Positions 21,157 to 33,091 of a stretch of 64,000 nucleotides of DNA are shown one piece after another (position 1 is the stretch's first letter; each line of letters starts with the position of its first letter). The DNA is from Saposhnikovia divaricata (taxonomy: Eukaryota > Streptophyta > Magnoliopsida > Apiales > Apiaceae): the NCBI GenBank assembly GCA_036435485.1, contig CM071597.1, forward strand, positions 172,528,147 through 172,592,146, written 5' to 3'. The notes below the pieces were generated by a model. The model did no database searches and was not told where the DNA came from. It was given only the letters and a program-made list of their open reading frames with translations. The position numbers were made by a program, and so were the translations under genes.

Positions 21157-22100
21157 TGTTACTAATAATGTCTTGTTACTTCTTGCAATCTGGAAGGATG
21201 GAGGGTCTTTCAAAGAGAAAAAGATGCCCTCCTTCTAGCTCAAAATGATAATGCTCCTTGCTTCACTCTACCGCACTTTCCCTCTTCCGGCGATGTTTGG
21301 ACAGAGATGTGTTGTAGCTTTTCCCTCTTCCGGCAATGTTTGGGTGGAGATGTGGTGTAGCTGTCGGAAGGGTATCTGCAAAACAATGCTTGATCGGGGG
21401 TGGTGGCCCTCAAGCACCTCCGGCGTAAGAGTAAATAACTTGGTGGTGGAGAATACAAGAAACAATATCGGAAAATGCAAGTACTAGTGACTGAGATTTA
21501 TAGAGCAAATGTGAAATGTGAGAGTGTGAGAGAGAATATGAGAATTTTCAGCCCCCTCATGTGTGAGTTTACCTTGGTATTTATAGAGGGCTGAGCATCC
21601 GGTCGGTTCGGTCCAAAAAACCGGACCGGTTCGGTTCGGTTTTTTGGGTTCGGACCGGCTTTGCTCGGCCCTAGTGTTACCTCCTCTTGTCCGGAAAAAT
21701 GTTCCCTTCCTTGAGATAGGTGTTGGTTGATAGCATATCCCTTTCACTCCTACTGTCAAAGTTATTATTCTTGTGAAGGCTCCACATTGTCCTTTTGTCC
21801 GAGAGGAAGAGGTTGAATGTGCTGGAGGAAGAATGTGCCTTTTTTTCGGAAGGAAGAGGTTGAATGTACTGGAGGAAGAATATGCCTGTTGTCCGGAAGG
21901 AAGAGTATTGCCTTAGCTTATTTTCCTTAGTCAATTTCGGGAATGATAGATTATCCGTTAGATGTTCTCGGGACATAGTTATATCCGGAGGGTAAAAGAG
22001 TTTTCTTCGGGAGGGTATACCTTTCTCTTGTCCGGAAGAACGTTTCGGGACATAGTTACATCAGAAGGGTAAAAGAGTTTTCTTCAGGAGGGTATTAACA
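21157..22100 (-). repeat. Candidate 5' LTR of the Tat element
   Basis: On the minus strand a block begins TGTTAATACCCTCC at 22100 and ends TTATTAGTAACA at 21157, giving TGTTA...TAACA ends upstream of gag, where a 5' LTR belongs. It holds internal duplications: two copies of a CTCTTCCGGCnATGTTTGG unit (21285-21345), two of GAGGTTGAATGTnCTGGAGG (21810-21880) and two of GTAAAAGAGTTTTCTTC (21990-22085). It also has a CCGGACCGG/GGTTCGGTTCGG cluster at 21600-21660. I could not find the partner LTR or a convincing primer-binding site, so limits are tentative. Confidence 0.4.
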
Positions 22101-22927
22101 CAGACTTAAATACTTAAATACTCTGGTGCCAATCTTCGTAGTTCACCATCCATACTCTTGATGCATGACCAGGGCCAAAACATTGTACCCGATTCACTAG
22201 TGGATAATCCAGCATATCATGTAGCTACTCGGACTTGTTTAATGGCTCAGTTTCAATCTTGGATAATGTCATATAGTTAATTAACGTAATGTATCTGTCA
22301 CTTTGGACTTATAAACATGTTATGCCACATATTATTGTAAATCCCTAATCAGTGGCATAACTTTCGGCAGTATATGCGCATTCACATGTAATTAAGCATC
22401 TAAGAATGCTTTTTAACTTAATCTAAATGCACAACTCAGAGCTAATTACAATAATCGTAGTTATGTGCACTAGTCTTGTTTTCACACTTCATCGTACGTG
22501 GCATTTACATGTGTAAGCTTCTATGATACAAATTGATGTTGTTTTTTCTTTGGACTATGTAGGCTTATATGCCTTTCAATTTATTATCTGTTCTAAGATA
22601 ATTCTCGGGGTGAGCGAGAGTGGAATCATAAATCATATTCAACAGTCCTAATATAAATGTCCTCTGGTGTATCATGTTGTGATGATATCGCTGGTCCGTT
22701 GATAGATGGCAAAACATTTATCCAAATTGGTTGGATGACACCCAATCCGGGTTGAGGCATGAATGTACTCGAATATGCCCACCATGGCAACTCCTCGCAT
22801 GCCATCTTCAAACACTCAAGTACCTGAAACACACCGAACTAAACAAGATAGATAAGAAAAATCTGAGTCAGTGAACTCTAACGACCACTATTGACAAGCA
22901 CATAAACCAAAAATAAAACACCGATGA
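22101..22927. other. Unassigned stretch, left part of an LTR element internal region
   Basis: No clear gene. A minus-strand frame at 22832-22626 (VLECLKMACEELPWWAYSST-like, preceded by TTTCAG) looks protein-like, but I cannot name it. Within it, 22726-22753 is an exact 28-base match to 33041-33068, near the end of the long LTR further right. The part next to 22928 is probably the leader of the element whose primer site follows. Confidence 0.3.
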
Positions 22928-22945
22928 TCCCCGGCAGCGGCGCCA
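22928..22945 (-). promoter_or_regulatory. Primer-binding site of an Athila/Tat-type element
   Basis: The minus strand reads TGGCGCCGCTGCCGGGGA, the same primer site as at 58169-58186. Position next to an LTR supports it. Confidence 0.85.
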
Positions 22946-22951
22946 AAAACT

Positions 22952-24459
22952 TTTTAACACAAAATCACGCAAGTGCACGTGGTCACAAGTAATATTCGAT
23001 AAGTTAAGTTCGTTCCCACAGAGATCTGGTTATGGTTTTAATTCAGTTATTGTACCTATGCAACAATGTATGGTTATTACTCACTGCTGAGACAAATAAC
23101 AAATTGAGGTTTTTAATTATCTAAATTAAACTAAGCTGCAAATTATTAAACTAAGAATTACTTAACTAATGAGAATTAAAATCTAATTACTTATGCAAGA
23201 TAAACCATGGAATCCTAACTTCATTAAATACTTTGCTTAGATCTGACGCCTTTAATCACTATGTGCAATGGTTATGATATCTGATCGGACAACACGAAAC
23301 AAGTATACGCTACTTCTCAGTATACGAAAACCAAACTAAACATACATCCACAAAAGAGATAGAAGATGAATAGACACCAATTATGCTTAGACCCTATATG
23401 TCTATAGAATTTGAAAACATAACGGTTGAAGAACAAGTTATCCATTAAGATCACACAGGGCAATACAAGTATTTTCATCTCATACTACGAATCATGTTGA
23501 TAAACAATCATGAACCTATGCTAGCATGGCAAGTTCTAAATCTCAAGATCCACTTTCACTTCATAAGAGATTAACAAATTAGATGTTAGCTACACATCTA
23601 ACAATTAAGCATAACCATACAAGGATATCATATATACATCACACACAGATCTTTAAAGCATCAAGATACTAAAGCTCCATAAATAAATTCGTTAGAATCC
23701 CATGACAACGATTAGTTCAAAATTGAACCTCTCGTCATCATGGGATCAAGTGAAACCATGATAACAAACAAGATATGGAAGAAAGAAGCAATAATATTAT
23801 TAAAACTAAGAGTTGAGAAAACAAATCTTGAATCCAGAATAACACAAAGGATGAAGTAGATCTAGATCCGTTGCTTGTCACGAGCGTTGAATCCTTCTCT
23901 CCTTTTCTCCCTTGCAGATCTAAGCTATATTATGTACAAGATATCTAATTCTCTAATTTACAAGGGGTTGGATGTGTTTATGTAGGCACTCCAAGTCTTG
24001 TCCAGCAAGAAATTACCTTCTATTACAATTAGAATTCGATTAAGATACTAAAAACTGCCCAAAATATAATTAGAACTTGAAAAGGGCAAAACAGTAAATT
24101 CCTGCTCCCATCAGTCTGCTTGTCGCGCAACCTGCGCCCACCACACGTAACTTGCACGCGCGAATCCTGTTATAAGTTGTAGAAAATCTTCCAGGCTTTG
24201 CGTGAGCTGTAAGATCGCTGAAAACGGACTTCTAGAACTCCAGATATGGCTAAAACAGTGTAGACTGCGCAACCTTCCCTGAAAATCCGAATTTTAATAA
24301 ATTAATCCTCCAAACACGATAGAAGCATCACCCATAATCGACATTCTTATAAATCTGCACAACTAAGAAAAACACATCAAAACTACAATAAACTTGAGTC
24401 CAAGACAATCAATTTAAGCCGAATTGAAGCGATCCAAGTGGATATAAATCCACTTATCA
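22952..24459 (-). repeat. Athila/Tat-type LTR (5' LTR, minus orientation), ~1.5 kb
   Basis: On the minus strand the LTR starts TGATAAGTGGATTTATATCC at 24459, with a short terminal hairpin (AAGTGGAT...ATCCACTT). It runs to just before the primer-binding site; the end near 22952 has lost a clean CA. No second LTR or coding region is left in the window, so the element is mostly deleted. It is A/T-rich and has no supported gene. Confidence 0.7.
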
Positions 24460-26824
24460 AATACTAAAAGAATTTGGATGTTGAGATAAATTGTTAGATA
24501 TAAAAGTTTAGAGACGGAACGGGATAACTTGAGCAAGACAAGGTAGAGTGGGACTGTTCATTTTTTTTTTGGAATTTTAGCAAGATTTGAAGCTTTGGAT
24601 AAGGAAGTAAAGTGATGGTGTGGAGTTAATGACTTGTGCGAATATAGTCAGAGGATCACTAATATTAAGAGTAAGAGTGAGTTTACGCAGATGGAATGAG
24701 ATGGTAAGAAAAGGAAGACAGGGAACCAAGAAATTTTCAAGAATGGTGTTAATAGAGGATGTGAAATTTGGCTGGGAAGGAATGTAAGATCTAGGAGATT
24801 TTGAAAACCAGGATAAGGAGGCAAGATAATTATCTACAGGATAATGAATTACTGAGACTAGCAAGACCACCATTATCGGAGGGTAAGATTTTGAGAGGAA
24901 GCCTACTTTAATTGTACTAAGATTAATATGAAAAGTTGTAATTGTAAGCAGAAAGAACAGTATGGTGAGAAGTGACAGAATTAGAAATTAGAAGTTTAAT
25001 ATGATTATGAATGACGATATGAAGAATATGAATGTGATGGTAGTTAAAAGAGCTGAGTGTGAGTTAGGATTGGATTGTATAGTTAACTATAAAGTACAGG
25101 CAAGGTGTGAGGATAAGAAGGTGAAATTATGGTTTTCAAGAGATATGTAAGTTCTCTTTCAAGTCAGAAAGTGGATAAAGGAGTTTTAATAGTTATGCAG
25201 GCTAAGAAGTTATTATAATAAGATTTTAAGGTTATTGTATACACGTGGGAGATATCAGTAAGGAGATAATTACAGTGAAACAGATTTCAGTGTCAAGATT
25301 TCTCGAATATGTGACTTGATGAATTACCATGATTATCACTAGATAGAGATATAAAGTTGATTAATTAATTAATACCAGGAATGTAATTTGTTTCGAGGAT
25401 CCAAGATCGGAAGACATAGTAAGATATTTAAGGATATAAAAAGAGCACGCATGAGGTTTCTAAGTATGAGTATTGGAATGGGAAGAATTATAATTTTTAG
25501 GATATGACGAAAGGATCGAAGTGAATTATGTGAAGAAGAAACAGTAATGAATCGGGAAAGGCCTAAGATGCTAGTAGAGATCAAAAGTTTTAAAGGATCA
25601 GCTAGGAATTTTCGTAGATTGTCAAAGATTTTACCAAGATAGTTATAGCAGTGGAAAAGTCTATAAGTCAAGAAATGAATTTATAAAGGTGAAGAGAGTT
25701 TTTAGGAGTCAAAGAAGAGATCGAAAACCGCTCAAGTGTCAATGCAACCGGATGAACCAGGAAAGATTAAATAGGCATACAATGCTTAAGGAAATGTTCA
25801 AAGAATTTGGGAAGTAATAGATGGAAGTTCCAAAGGTCTAGATTATTGCGAATGAATCGTTAGAGGAAAGTAGGAAGTACCAAGCGGAGTTGGCGGAAGC
25901 AGAAGGTGAAGTTGATGAATGTAAAAGAATGAATTAGTTCAAGGAAACGAGTTATTGATAAATATGGGAGTTATGTGCAGAGTTTAAATTTTGACGATTT
26001 GTAAGATATGTAGAATAATGGTTCGGAAGTCGAGTTTTGATATTATGGGATATTAGAGTTGGAGTTTAATTGGGTTGAAAATTTGATTTTGAATGGTATT
26101 GAGGGGCAGTGACCCCAGGATAGTTTGTATTGCGAATAAGATATATACGTTTCAAGGTAAATGATTATTAGTTTCGAAAAGTTTATTCAGTAAAACAATG
26201 GGACTGAGGATGGATAGAGTTTCCCAGTTATTCCCTCCTCGAGTAACATTGTACGTTGAAAGGGGAGTAAGAATGATTGGGGGAATTCTTGATATTCTTT
26301 TTCTCAGAGTTTTATCTGGGGCAATCTAAATTATGAGTAGGAGCTTGGAAGTGGTATCAATTGTCCTAATCGCGTGGATTTTGTTTTAAAGATTTAACTA
26401 TTTACCTGTTTACTGCGAGTCAAGGAAGATTTCTTCGTTTATATGTTTGTTGCAAGTCACGACGGGTTTTGTTTTAGTATTGTATATGAATGAGTTGTTT
26501 ATGGATGATTGGGTTAGTACTTGAGGCGTTGTGTATAGGGCATAGTCCATTATACAAATAGGTCATGTCCAATTTTCGGTAGAAAAGTATCGTCACGTGC
26601 GAGTGACCATTATCTAGAATTAACGATACATGTAAACCAAAGGTTTAAATTTATGATGGAATTTGCGGGCTTACAGGATGAGCCTAGCGATATATGAATT
26701 AATATAAAGGAATGCTAGTGTGGAAGAAATGACATGGAAATTTGAAAGCGAAATGTTTGAGGAGTACTGTCATATGTTTTCGTAAGATTGATTCTGAGGA
26801 TAGAAACCTATTAAGGGGGGAAGG
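24460..26824 (+). pseudogene. Heavily decayed Ty3/gypsy chromovirus gag-pol relic
   Basis: No long frame remains, but plus-strand traces in pol order can be read. Near 25560-25640, VEIKSFKGSARNFRRLSKIL and, after stops, EESF*ESKKR match the RT-RNase H connection (TEVRSFLGLAGYYRRF ... ESFQELKKR). QPDEPGKI near 25745 matches the start of RNase H. Near 26690-26790, ASVEEMTWKFESEMFEEYCH matches the chromodomain tail (VEEATWE..xAMxxKYPxLF). The purine tract TTAAGGGGGGAAGGA lies just before the 3' LTR at 26825. Every stretch has several stops. Minus-strand frames here (24577-24873, 25369-25671, 26699-26974) are shadows. The family call is supported; the element is long dead. Confidence 0.65.
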
Positions 26825-29226
26825 ATATAACGTCTTAGAAATATCGTACTTATAATTATTATTATTTAATATTAAATGAGGAATATATGGTGTGAAATTT
26901 TTTTTTTTGTTAAATATATGTGACATCATGTTTACATGTTTATATGATAATTTATCTGTGAAATGTGAGTCCATGTATATTTATTTAAATTTTTATGATT
27001 AAAATCAATTTAAATCATGCATTATTGATTTTCTGAGAATTTTATAAAATCATCGGAGTTATTAAAAATCATGAAATCTTTTGTAATATTATCTCTGTAT
27101 AATTATTTAGTTTTAAAAAATTTTGGGAGAATTAATTTGGGTGTTTAAGTATTTTAAAATGATTTTAAGAGTTTTATTGTATTTAAAGGATCAAAAACTT
27201 GTAAAATTCATATTTAATTCAATTTTGATCCTAAAAATATTTTAAAAATATACGAAGGCTTGTAATTTCATAAATTATATTTTAGAATTTTTAAATTTAT
27301 TTTTCTACTAATTTTCCATATAATTTTGATTTTAGAAATGATTTAAAATATTTTTTTCAGACTAGGTGAATTTACAGTTTTACCCTTCCTCTAAATCCCT
27401 AAATTATCAGATTTTCCCCCAATTCTCAGTTGGGCTGCTCTGTTTCTTTCACTCGATTCTTCTTGAACTCTCTCCAATTCTCTCAGTCTCTCACTGAAAA
27501 TCTCTCTCTAAACAATTTATCTCCCTCTCCAATCTCTCCTCTCCCTATCTCGCGACTCTCTCTTAGTTACCCTCAACCTCTGTAATCTCTGGTATGTGTT
27601 CTTAATGGTTCGTGGGAGTAATCCAATCTCTCCCCCTCGTCTATTTGGTGTGGGCTACAAATACAGTGTGTGTGTGTGTGTGAGTGTGTGTGTGTGTGTG
27701 TGCGTGTGTACGAGGTGCGTGTGTGTCACTATTGTTGTATGTTCGAGTTCTATAATGTGTGTCACTATTGTTGTATGTGTGTGTGTGTGTGTGTGTGTGA
27801 GCTGTTGTGTGTGTATATAAGATTCGGTGTGTGTATTATGCAACTGGGTTCGTGTGTGTGTATGTGGTGAAGTGTGTGTGTGTGTGTGTGTGTGTTAACT
27901 GATGTGGTGTGTGCGGTTGAGTCCAACAGTGTGTGTATGTATGGTTACAGTCGATTTGGGGTGCTGTATTGGTCGATTGTTGTGGACTATTCAGCCTTGA
28001 GTTGGTTCATGTGGTTCTGTGGTTGTGCCTTACTGCAGTTAGTATTTGTGTTTGGTTCGAAATTGAGTTCGTGAAATTACTGAATTTATCGACTTGAATT
28101 ACATGATGTATGATGTATGCAGTGATTTTGTGGCGTAATTGTTGAAAAATAAGTCGGTAGAGTCCGTGATGGAAACCCGAATTTTCGGCCACCTCTTGAC
28201 TTTGCCGCCGTCAGCAATGATTATTCTGAGTCCTAATTAAAACCAGTAATATATTTTTTCGGGTGTAATTATATTGTTGTATGTCGATAGAGTTAAATCC
28301 AAATTATCAATATTGATTGTAATTATGATTATTGTTATTTTGTGTCGGTTGTGTCTGATTGGTAGGCTACCCGTTCAGAGGGGATGCCGTCAAAATTTTC
28401 TAAAAATATTAATTTCATTTTTTACATATATAATCTATATTATGTTAGTATAATAATGTTCGGACTTCGTGAATTAGTTGATTTGAATTGTTTACATATA
28501 TTATGCTTTAAGTTTCGATTGTTAATTTAATTTGTAGCTAATAAATTATAAGCAGGGTACATCTACGTATCTTAGTTAGATTATAAATAGTATAAATGCA
28601 TATGTTAAATATTGGTTTCACTGGTTTTCAGAAGTTGTAAGTATATGTTTGTATGATTTTGATGACTCTGAGATTGTATAGTTTTAAAATGTTATATAGC
28701 AAGGATAAATTGTCAGTTAATTTCTTAATTGTTTGGGTGCTGCAAGTCAGGGCAGTTATTTTTCTTAATTGTTTGGGTGCTGCAAGTCAGAGCAGTTATT
28801 TTCTTAATTGTTTGCTGCAAGTTGGAGTAGCTTTACTTTTCTTTGATTGTATACAGGGTTAAATTATTGAATTGAAAAACAGGTGGATAGTCCTATTTAC
28901 GAATATTTCATGCCCAAATTTTCTAAAAATCCCATGTATCTAAATCTATTTAACTTATTCGATTTCAAATGATCTGAAAATATGCTATGATTGTTAATAG
29001 TTTATGGATTGTCAAAGATGTGCAAATGAGGTACATTAGTATGAATTGATATGATTGTGTATTGTATTGGGGCCAACGATATTTGGTTGATGATTGTTAG
29101 AAAACTTGTATTTTCATTAATGAAAAGCATTACATACATGGAAATGAAATACAAACTTCTTTTTGTCTAACTTCTACTAATAATCCTATTCTTGTCTAAT
29201 GTTATGGATATTGGATCTTGCTTCTT

Positions 29227-29647
29227 TCATGCATCTAAGATACAGGACAAGGAGCATCTCAAAATCCATTTGGGGATTTGAACAGTCCCATCTGCTCTTG
29301 GATTTCTTCTAAGGATGACTTGAATGAGAGCAGCTAGTACAACCCCATGTTTATTAAGGACTGATGGATAAATGAATAGCATCTCCATCAAAATCAATCC
29401 CAAACTCTTCACCAAATTCTTCATCCTCAAGGTGTGAAGAGATTAGAGGAGGATTTTGTTCAACTGGTAGATGTTTTAGAAGAGACTTTTGGATATCATT
29501 TGGGTTGATACCAACCATATCTAACTCGATGAGAAAAGTCATCTCTTCTACGAGATAGTTCACTTGCTCCTGATCATCAAGAGCATAGAACTTCTCAGAG
29601 CAAATGAATCGGAAGTTAGGGTTCATATGAATATTTGGGTTGAACAA
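29227..29647 (-). pseudogene. Antisense ORF relic in the copia-related element
   Basis: The minus strand encodes an acidic protein piece (FICSEKFYALDDQEQVNYLV, FLIELDMVGINPNDIQKSLL, LEDEEFGEEFGIDFDGDAIH). After a one-base shift near 29360-29370 it continues with NKHGVVLAALIQVILRRNPR and VQIPKWILRCSLSCI to a TGA at 29227. Codon use and composition look like real coding. I do not recognise a domain. Lying antisense and before the 3' LTR, it resembles extra antisense ORFs of some plant LTR elements. Confidence 0.45.
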
Positions 29648-29955
29648 TTCAGAGATAATTCAGAGACAATTTGGAGACAATTCAGAGACAATAACAACAA
29701 CAGACTATGAGAGATAAAGGAAGAACTGATGGTGACAGAGGTAAATCTCAACAAGGAAGTGGTAAAGGAAGAGAAGCGTCAAATAGTTGAATTCTTTCTT
29801 CTAAGTACTAGATACAGTGTCTACATCTGAAGAAAGGAGGTACTTAACTTCATGCACGTAAATTCATAAATTCTATTCTAATTGTATTTGTTATATGTTT
29901 TGACATCAACAACTCAGATTTATGCTTCAGTCTTTAAAGCATAAATAGGGGAGAT

Positions 29956-29994
29956 TGTTAGGAATAATTCATGAGTTGTGATGTTGAGAATAGA

Positions 29995-30076
<82 letters not shown>

Positions 30077-30739
30077 TTCTTATAATACCCTTATCTTATA
30101 AAGGGTTTAGCACTTAGTATAGGAAAAACAAGTTATTCAGATACTGCAGAAGATCAATCAGGAACTATGGTCAGTTCCTGATACGAAAAGTCAAATCCTG
30201 ATGCTAGGTCAAATCCTGATGGGATGATCAGATACTGATGGAATGGTCAGATACTGATGACGTAATCCTAATGTCATTCTGGATGTTGCGGAAACTGGAA
30301 AGTGCTATAAAACAGGATCGTTGTTTTAAAGAACAAGAAAGAAGGTATCATGAAGGAAAGAATTTTCTATTGATAGAAACTATCAACTGGACGGCAGAAC
30401 ATTGTCATGTATAGATCATTAATTTCTGTTATTAGTTGATAGGTAGCATTATAAATACTCTCTCAATATCATTGTAAAAAGAGCTAGTGAGTTCGTAAGT
30501 GCGAAAACGTGAAGCTCAGTATAAGGTTTGTATTCGAGAGTTTGAAACAAATAGAGAGAGATTTGTATTGTCAGTAGCTGCTAAAGGTATTGTACACCTT
30601 TGGTAGAGTTTGTATTTGATTTTATTAATACAAACAGTTTTATTTATTCGTTTGTTCTTGTTCATCTAATCAAGCAAACATCAGACACGATTATATAACT
30701 TGTATTCAACCCCCCTTCTACAAGTTATTCGAGTTAACA
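29956..30739 (+). repeat. 3' LTR of the copia-related element
   Basis: TGTTAGGAATAATTCATGAG start, GAGTTAACA end, TATA box TATAAATA at 30450-30457. It is longer than the 631-bp solo LTR at 19976, mainly because of an (AT)n tract at 30001-30075. Confidence 0.88.
30001..30075. repeat. (AT)n microsatellite
   Basis: About 37 uninterrupted AT units within the LTR; absent from the related LTR at 19976-20606. Confidence 0.97.
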
Positions 30740-33091
30740 ATGATTGGGTTAACAGTATTTCTTACAGGTTAAGTCATATTTTCGAGGAGGTGCTGTCCAT
30801 TTTCTTATTAGAATTATTTTGTAATTTATATAGTAAATTGATAAAAGGTATTTGTAAATAGATATGAAATACGTGATAACAGATACAAGTGTAAGTTAAT
30901 AATACGTGCTAAGTGCTTATGTGATTATATGTTACTATTTTGAGAAGATGATCTGTATGAACTATATGTGTTAATTGTAAAGCGTATTAGGACGCGTTCG
31001 GGTAGAACAGAGTTAAACGGTTAAGGTTATAATTATATTGAAGTAGTACTTTATTTTGATATAGGTACCAGTAAAAGGCCGATTTAGAGCCAGTGTGTGT
31101 AGAGGTGGAAATTCTGAGGAACGAGTTATTCAGCGAAGTAGACGAGTGTGTGCATGTAGAAGCTGACTAGTGATAAGGAAAGATGAATGGATGACCGAGT
31201 ACAACCAGCCAATAAGAAATAGAAACTGATGTACATTGAGTAAAGAATCGAGATGTTGGAATTGGAAAGTTTATGTATTGAGGCAAGTTTACTATACCTC
31301 ACGTATTGTTCAAGTGATGTGAAACCTTCTGTGTTATTTATTTGTTCTTTCGAAATCCCTTCTTGTAAGCAATTATACTCTTCATTTTTACTCTGAATAA
31401 CGTGAACATGTTTTGTTAATTTTACGATATTCCTTTCAAATCATTTTGCTAGTGCCTATACTATTCATTTTTATTCCCAGTGACATTTTCTTCTATTAAG
31501 TTACAAACAATTATTCTCAAATTATTCTGTCATTGTTTATTTTCCCCACCTATCGTTCAGGTGTTGATTTATTTTAAAATTAATTTATTTCAATATTCCT
31601 CGTCTATGCTAATATTCTTCAAAATATATTTTCTTTCAAATTTATGTAAACTAATTCGAGGTTTATACTAATTGAGGCATGTGTTGCTCAGTGACGGTTA
31701 AACCCAAGAATGAATTGAGATCATTTTAATTATTTAAACTCATTATTCTCATGCCGGTTCTAGCAGCTGAAGCCTATGAGTGCTTAGCTGACAAGAGTGA
31801 GACCTTAAGTAATTGAGAATTTCTTAAATCTTCGTTTTAAACTATTCGAATATTTCATGTTAGTTCAAAATTTGCAACGGATTTTCATCAATTGATAGTC
31901 TTTGAAATGAGTGGTTATAATCAGTGCAGTAACTTAAATCTTCTGTTAAACTTCGAATTCTCTATATTCTCTGATTTCTTTATAATTGCTGTTCAAATTC
32001 TAGTTTCTTAATAATTGCTCCATTATTTAATTGATTTATGTTTCCTTGTTGATATACGATTCTGTCTTGCTGAACTCTACCATGTTTAGTTTAATCTTAT
32101 TGATTTATTGTTATGATTCTTTATATCAACTGCTTTTATATCCCTTAATCTTTTAATGTTGCTCCTTAAAATGGTTTAATTAATTAAAGATGTTTTTAAA
32201 ATTCCTTATACTGGGCTGATCTGTTATCAGTGAGTATAAAGGACTTAAAAGTGAAATGTTTTAAAGATTTTAAAGATTTTAATGTGGGGGATTCCGTCAA
32301 AATGTTTTCTACGGATTCCTTCAGATTGGAGGCGTAAGAGGTCGGGTGACGCCGATCCAACATTTTTAGCGTAAGAGGCTAGGGTGGTCCTAGTCCAGCA
32401 CTTTTATTAAAGGCCACTATGTTGCCTAATTGGGAACCCAATTTCAAGGTCCAGAGGGACTTCGTGTCTGGTATGGGGACTTTACGTGGCTGATCAGCCG
32501 TATTGTCCAGAGTCGTGGAAAAACTCCAATCAACTTAAATGAAAATGTTTTAAAAAGGGTTTTATGAAAATTATGTTCAATGATAAAACGGTTTTAATGA
32601 AAAGAATGTTTTGATGAGAAGTTATGACTAAAGAAAATTAAAAGTCTTATTCTACGATGGAAATTGAATTATTCCCTTGAGATAAGTTGGTCATTGATAT
32701 TGTATCACTATATTGATCACTTGCTGAGCGTTGTTGGCTCACTCTTACTTTGTTTTACCTTGCCTTTCAGTTATGGTTAAGGAGTTGGATACCTGCACAT
32801 TATAATTCAAGTGAGAGCGATGGTGCATTCTTTAAAGGTTAGATGCAGAGCCAGCACGGACATATACTAATTGGCTTGCGCTATGATTTAGACGGTATAA
32901 AGGTTTGTATTTGGATTGGAGATAGAGGTTGTAATAATTTGTTTAGTGTAGATTCTTGTTTCATAACATAAACTGGAATCGATCCTTAGTAAGGAATCGT
33001 TGGTGTACTAAGTTTTATTATTCAGGTATTTGTATTTGTTATTGGTTGGATGACACCCAATCCGGGTTACCGGGTAATGGGGGCGTTACAT

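Larger units (their letters stand above)
29095..30739 (+). mobile_element. Copia-related element with one LTR and intact target duplication
   Basis: It is flanked by ATGAT on both sides (29090-29094, 30740-30744). The right end is a full LTR (29956-30739) of the same family as 19976-20606, preceded by the purine tract AAATAGGGGAGAT. The left end keeps only TGTTAG of an LTR and then changes to unrelated internal sequence. So almost the whole 5' LTR is missing, although the target duplication is intact. The internal 860 bp hold an antisense ORF relic and repeated TTCAGAGACAAT units near 29645-29690. It has no gag-pol and is non-autonomous. Confidence 0.75.
26825..33091 (+). repeat. Long LTR of the decayed chromovirus, interrupted by a copia-type element
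   Basis: It starts TATAACGTCTTAG (a decayed TGTAA) just after a purine tract and ends GGGGGCGTTACA at 33091. Its first ~450 bp align base by base, with gaps, to the solo LTR at 52862-56604 (shared TTTAAATCATGCATTATTGA and TTTAAGAGTTTTATTGTATT). Without the insert at 29095-30739 and one target copy it is about 4.6 kb. (TG)n tracts lie at 27666-27720, 27777-27799 and 27871-27895. ORFs inside are microsatellite or shadow frames. Confidence 0.75.

Noticed and set aside
22626..22832. 68-residue minus-strand ORF as a host gene exon
   Set aside because: Part of it is identical to an LTR end and I cannot place the protein in a family, so it is left as unassigned.
24577..26974. Minus-strand ORFs of 91-100 residues
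   Set aside because: Shadows of a decayed plus-strand pol, whose traces are readable in the opposite direction.
27596..28074. Cys/Val-rich ORFs (and Thr/His-rich on the other strand)
   Set aside because: Translations of (TG)n microsatellites within an LTR.
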